Shown one piece after another: positions 35,113 through 37,621 of a stretch of 37,621 nt of DNA. The stretch spans positions 1-37,621 of the forward strand of contig JAAZIU010000023.1 of the NCBI GenBank assembly GCA_012800735.1, in the 5' to 3' direction. Below the pieces are notes generated by a model. The model was not told where the DNA came from and did no database searches. It saw only the letters and a list, made by a program, of their open reading frames with translations. The first letter of the stretch is position 1, and every line of letters begins with the position of its first letter. Source of the stretch: Clostridiales bacterium (GTDB lineage: Bacteria; Bacillota; Clostridia; Oscillospirales; CAG-272). A program made the position numbers and the translations under genes.

Positions 35113-37621
35113 ATGGATAAATGGTATGACCATACGCCGGAGCGGATCGCCGAACGGTTAAGCGCCGACATTGAAAATGGTCTCAGCCGGGAGGAAGCCG
35201 AGCGGAGGCTGAAAACCAACGGTCCGAACATTGTATACCCGGTTCCGAAGGGTGCGTTTAAAGCCTATCTCGGACATGTGATGACCGATACGATGTCAAT
35301 TTTGCTGCTGCTCACGGCGCTTATTCAGGCGTCGCTTGAACGCAGCATGACTGCCATCGCGCTCATCTGCGTGCTTGTGTTTAACTACATAGCTTCGATA
35401 ATCATATATATCAAAGCTCAGCATGTGTTGGAGGACACAGCCTCCGGCGCCCTTCCCGCCGCCCGTGTGCTGCGGGAGGGAGTGCTTTATACTGTACGCT
35501 CCGAGCAGCTTGTTGCCGGGGATATTATTTTTGTCGCAGCCGGGGACGTTGTCCCCGCCGACTGCCGTCTTTTGGAAGCAAAGGATCTTTACGCTTTTGA
35601 AGCTCCGCTGACCGGTATTCCGAGAGCGCAGAAAAAAGACGCATCTTTTCGGGAATTCCGCGAGATCGAGATAAAAGATCGGAAAAACATGCTCTTCGCT
35701 TCGACTATACTTACCCGCGGAACCGGGAAAGCCATAGTCGTCGCAAGCGGCGAGGATCAGCTCGTCTGTCGTGAAGGAAAAGCCGAAACCCTTACCCGCC
35801 ACGAGTCGCTGCCGGTGATTTCAACCCTCCGCAGCTACTGCTCGAAGTGGAGCCTCTGCATGATAGCGCTCGTCTTTGTCCTGACGGTAATCGGCGCTAT
35901 AACCGGACTCAGAACCCGGGGATTTTTCGACGTCTTCCTTACCGGTCTTTCGCTTGCGGTGGCATCAATGTCAGAGTTGTATACCGCTTTCGGTTTTATC
36001 ATCATTGCCAGCGGTATTTACAACGCGGTTCACCAGTTCGACGCGCCCAATACCGGGGCGCTTATCCGCAACGTCGGCTCTCTTGAAAAGCTCAAGGATA
36101 TAAACACGATAATAATCCCGAAAGAAGGGATTCTGACCTTGAACGAACAGTCGGTCGAAGCCGTGTTCAGCGGAGGCATGGAATATACCCGCGACGTTCC
36201 GCATTTCGAAAAACGCTGCGCGATGCTGATGAAATTCGCGGTGGTTTCGACCGCGCTTTACGGAAGAAACAAGCTCGGCGCCGAAAAAGCCGCCTCGGGA
36301 GACGTCTCTCCGGCTTATCGGGGGGAGGAAGAAGCTATAATTTCCTCTGCAGAGAAGATGAAGCTTTATAACGTCGCTTTGGATCGAGATTACCCGATCC
36401 TTGACCATATGAAAGCGGGCGGCAGCTCACGATTCGAAACTTCCCTTGTCGGCAACTTCGCCGTTGATTATTTAGGCAACGGAATCGACGGCATCTCAGA
36501 CGATGCAAGAGCGCACGAAGCCGGCGAAGATTACCTTGTTATATTAAGAGGCGAACTTTCAGCCGTTCTCGCCCGCTGCCGCACCTATTCGCTTCACGGC
36601 GCGCGGGTGCCGCTGGATATGGAGGCGCTGAACGAAATACGCATCTCGGCTCTGTCGCGCAGCCGCGCAGCTTACAGAGTCGTAGGCATCGCGTCAAAAA
36701 CCACCGCCGACACCGACCTTACCCGTATCGAAAAGCTGCAGAACGACCTTAATTTCGAAGGATATTTGGCTATCCGCGAACCGCTGCTGCCGGGAGCGGC
36801 AAAGAATATATCAAGGCTCGGCGACGCCGGAATCCGTGTAATAATGCTCTGCGACGACAGCTCGGAAAATAATCTCCAGCTTGCGAAAACCGTCGGCGTC
36901 GCCAATAACTCAACCGACATCCTTTCGTCAAAACAAATGGATAAGCTGACCGACGGCATGCTCCGAACCAATATACACACCTACCAGGTTTACGAGGGAC
37001 TGACTGTCGAACAAAAGCTGAAACTGGCGCGTTTTCTTAAAGAAGAGGGAGACGGTGTGCTGTATCTCGGTCAGGACCTCGACGAAACCGGCGTAATGCG
37101 TCAGTCGGGAGTAAGCGCCTGCCGCAGCGGCACCATATCCATGGAAGCGCGAAAATCGCGTTTCTTTTCAAAAAAGAAGCCGCCTGTTAAGGCGACGGTA
37201 AGCGACAGCCGCAAAACCGGCTGCGAAGCGCTGAAATTCATCTCGGATGTCATAGTCTCGGACGGAGACACCGACGGCCGCGGGGCTTTCAATGCGCTTG
37301 TCGGCGCGATATCAACGGCTAAGGTGATATACAAAAACATCCTCCGGATGGTGCAGTATCTGATAACTTCGCAGTTTGCAAGGCTGTTTATAGTGCTTTA
37401 TTCGGTCATAGTCCGCTATGAGATGATGACGCCGACTCAGATTATCTTTACCGGTCTTATCGTGGATTTTGCGGCGGTATTGATTATCGCTTTCGAGCGT
37501 CCGGAATATGATATTCTTAAAAGCCGCGAAAATACCGACGAGCGGCTGAAAAAACCTTTCGCCCATAACCTGACCTGTCTTGCCTTCGGGCTTTTCTGGG
37601 CAGGCTCGGCGATAGCCGCGC
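35113..37621 (+). CDS. P-type ATPase-like membrane protein lacking catalytic motifs (partial, runs off right edge)
   Basis: The frame is open from the ATG at 35113 to the edge (836 codons). The order of parts is that of P2-type (Ca2+-like) ATPases: N-terminal helix region, M1-M2, actuator domain, M3-M4, P and N domains, then M5 onwards. Flanking residues align with the family (HTPERIAERLSADIENGLS; EKLKDINTIIIP; AGIRVIML). The key residues are gone. DKTGTLT is PKEGILT (phosphorylated Asp is Pro336), TGES is TGIP (167-170), KGAPE is RGELS, TGD is CDD (580-582), and TGDGVNDAP is LGQDLDETG (652-660). PEGL in M4 reads SELY, keeping Glu288. It should not form a phosphoenzyme, so ATP-driven transport is unlikely. 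The start lacks a clear ribosome binding site. A sensor or regulatory pseudoenzyme is possible; no function is established. Confidence 0.85.
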   Translation, partial: MDKWYDHTPERIAERLSADIENGLSREEAERRLKTNGPNIVYPVPKGAFKAYLGHVMTDTMSILLLLTALIQASLERSMTAIALICVLVFNYIASIIIYIKAQHVLEDTASGALPAARVLREGVLYTVRSEQLVAGDIIFVAAGDVVPADCRLLEAKDLYAFEAPLTGIPRAQKKDASFREFREIEIKDRKNMLFASTILTRGTGKAIVVASGEDQLVCREGKAETLTRHESLPVISTLRSYCSKWSLCMIALVFVLTVIGAITGLRTRGFFDVFLTGLSLAVASMSELYTAFGFIIIASGIYNAVHQFDAPNTGALIRNVGSLEKLKDINTIIIPKEGILTLNEQSVEAVFSGGMEYTRDVPHFEKRCAMLMKFAVVSTALYGRNKLGAEKAASGDVSPAYRGEEEAIISSAEKMKLYNVALDRDYPILDHMKAGGSSRFETSLVGNFAVDYLGNGIDGISDDARAHEAGEDYLVILRGELSAVLARCRTYSLHGARVPLDMEALNEIRISALSRSRAAYRVVGIASKTTADTDLTRIEKLQNDLNFEGYLAIREPLLPGAAKNISRLGDAGIRVIMLCDDSSENNLQLAKTVGVANNSTDILSSKQMDKLTDGMLRTNIHTYQVYEGLTVEQKLKLARFLKEEGDGVLYLGQDLDETGVMRQSGVSACRSGTISMEARKSRFFSKKKPPVKATVSDSRKTGCEALKFISDVIVSDGDTDGRGAFNALVGAISTAKVIYKNILRMVQYLITSQFARLFIVLYSVIVRYEMMTPTQIIFTGLIVDFAAVLIIAFERPEYDILKSRENTDERLKKPFAHNLTCLAFGLFWAGSAIAA

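Noticed and set aside
35113-37621. Calling the last gene an active cation-transporting ATPase or a pseudogene
   Set aside because: The catalytic Asp and other motifs are missing, so an active pump is unlikely. The frame is intact over at least 836 codons with conserved fold-defining stretches, which argues against recent decay.

Overview
The window looks like chromosomal DNA from an anaerobic, Gram-positive member of the Clostridia, probably close to the Oscillospirales (Ruminococcaceae-like). This rests on several signs: lipoprotein signal peptides, an EcfA1-EcfA2-EcfT module followed by truA, a DUF951-type protein, YfhO, RuvC together with RuvAB, near-consensus sigma-A promoters, many TTG/GTG starts with strong ribosome binding sites, and intermediate GC. 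The species cannot be named from the sequence. I see no rRNA, tRNA, CRISPR array, phage or insertion sequence.

Region 1 (1-5.6 kb): two tandem, related secreted proteins built from repeated Ig-like modules (the first cut by the left edge), a DNA-3-methyladenine glycosylase I (tag), and a convergent MATE efflux pump that shares a bidirectional terminator with tag. Region 2 (5.8-13.0 kb, + strand): cell-surface genes. These are a long solute-binding lipoprotein with an extra N-terminal half, a membrane-anchored extracellular protein, a CBM9/DOMON-like surface protein with its own consensus promoter and terminator, and two consecutive solute-binding lipoproteins. No sugar permease is present.

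Region 3 (13.1-23.5 kb, - strand): a DUF951 gene overlaps yfhO. Downstream lie four consecutive ABC exporters, each with fused membrane and ATPase domains, arranged as two tightly coupled pairs. The most upstream exporter seems to begin at a non-AUG codon. Region 4 (23.6-37.6 kb, + strand): a long, tightly packed housekeeping run of ruvC, ruvA, ruvB, an rRNA-type methyltransferase, ecfA1, ecfA2, ecfT, truA, a DUF5711-like membrane protein, a CvpA-family protein and a zinc-finger ClpE-like ATPase. Promoters on opposite strands sit between regions 3 and 4.

The most unusual item is the last gene (35113 to beyond the right edge). It has the layout of a P2-type cation ATPase, with an uninterrupted frame of at least 836 codons, but nearly every catalytic motif is replaced. 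The phosphorylated Asp of DKTGT is Pro, TGES is TGIP, TGD is CDD and GDGxND is GQDLDE. It looks like a retained pseudo-ATPase rather than an ion pump. A set of mutually exclusive hairpins lies just upstream of it.
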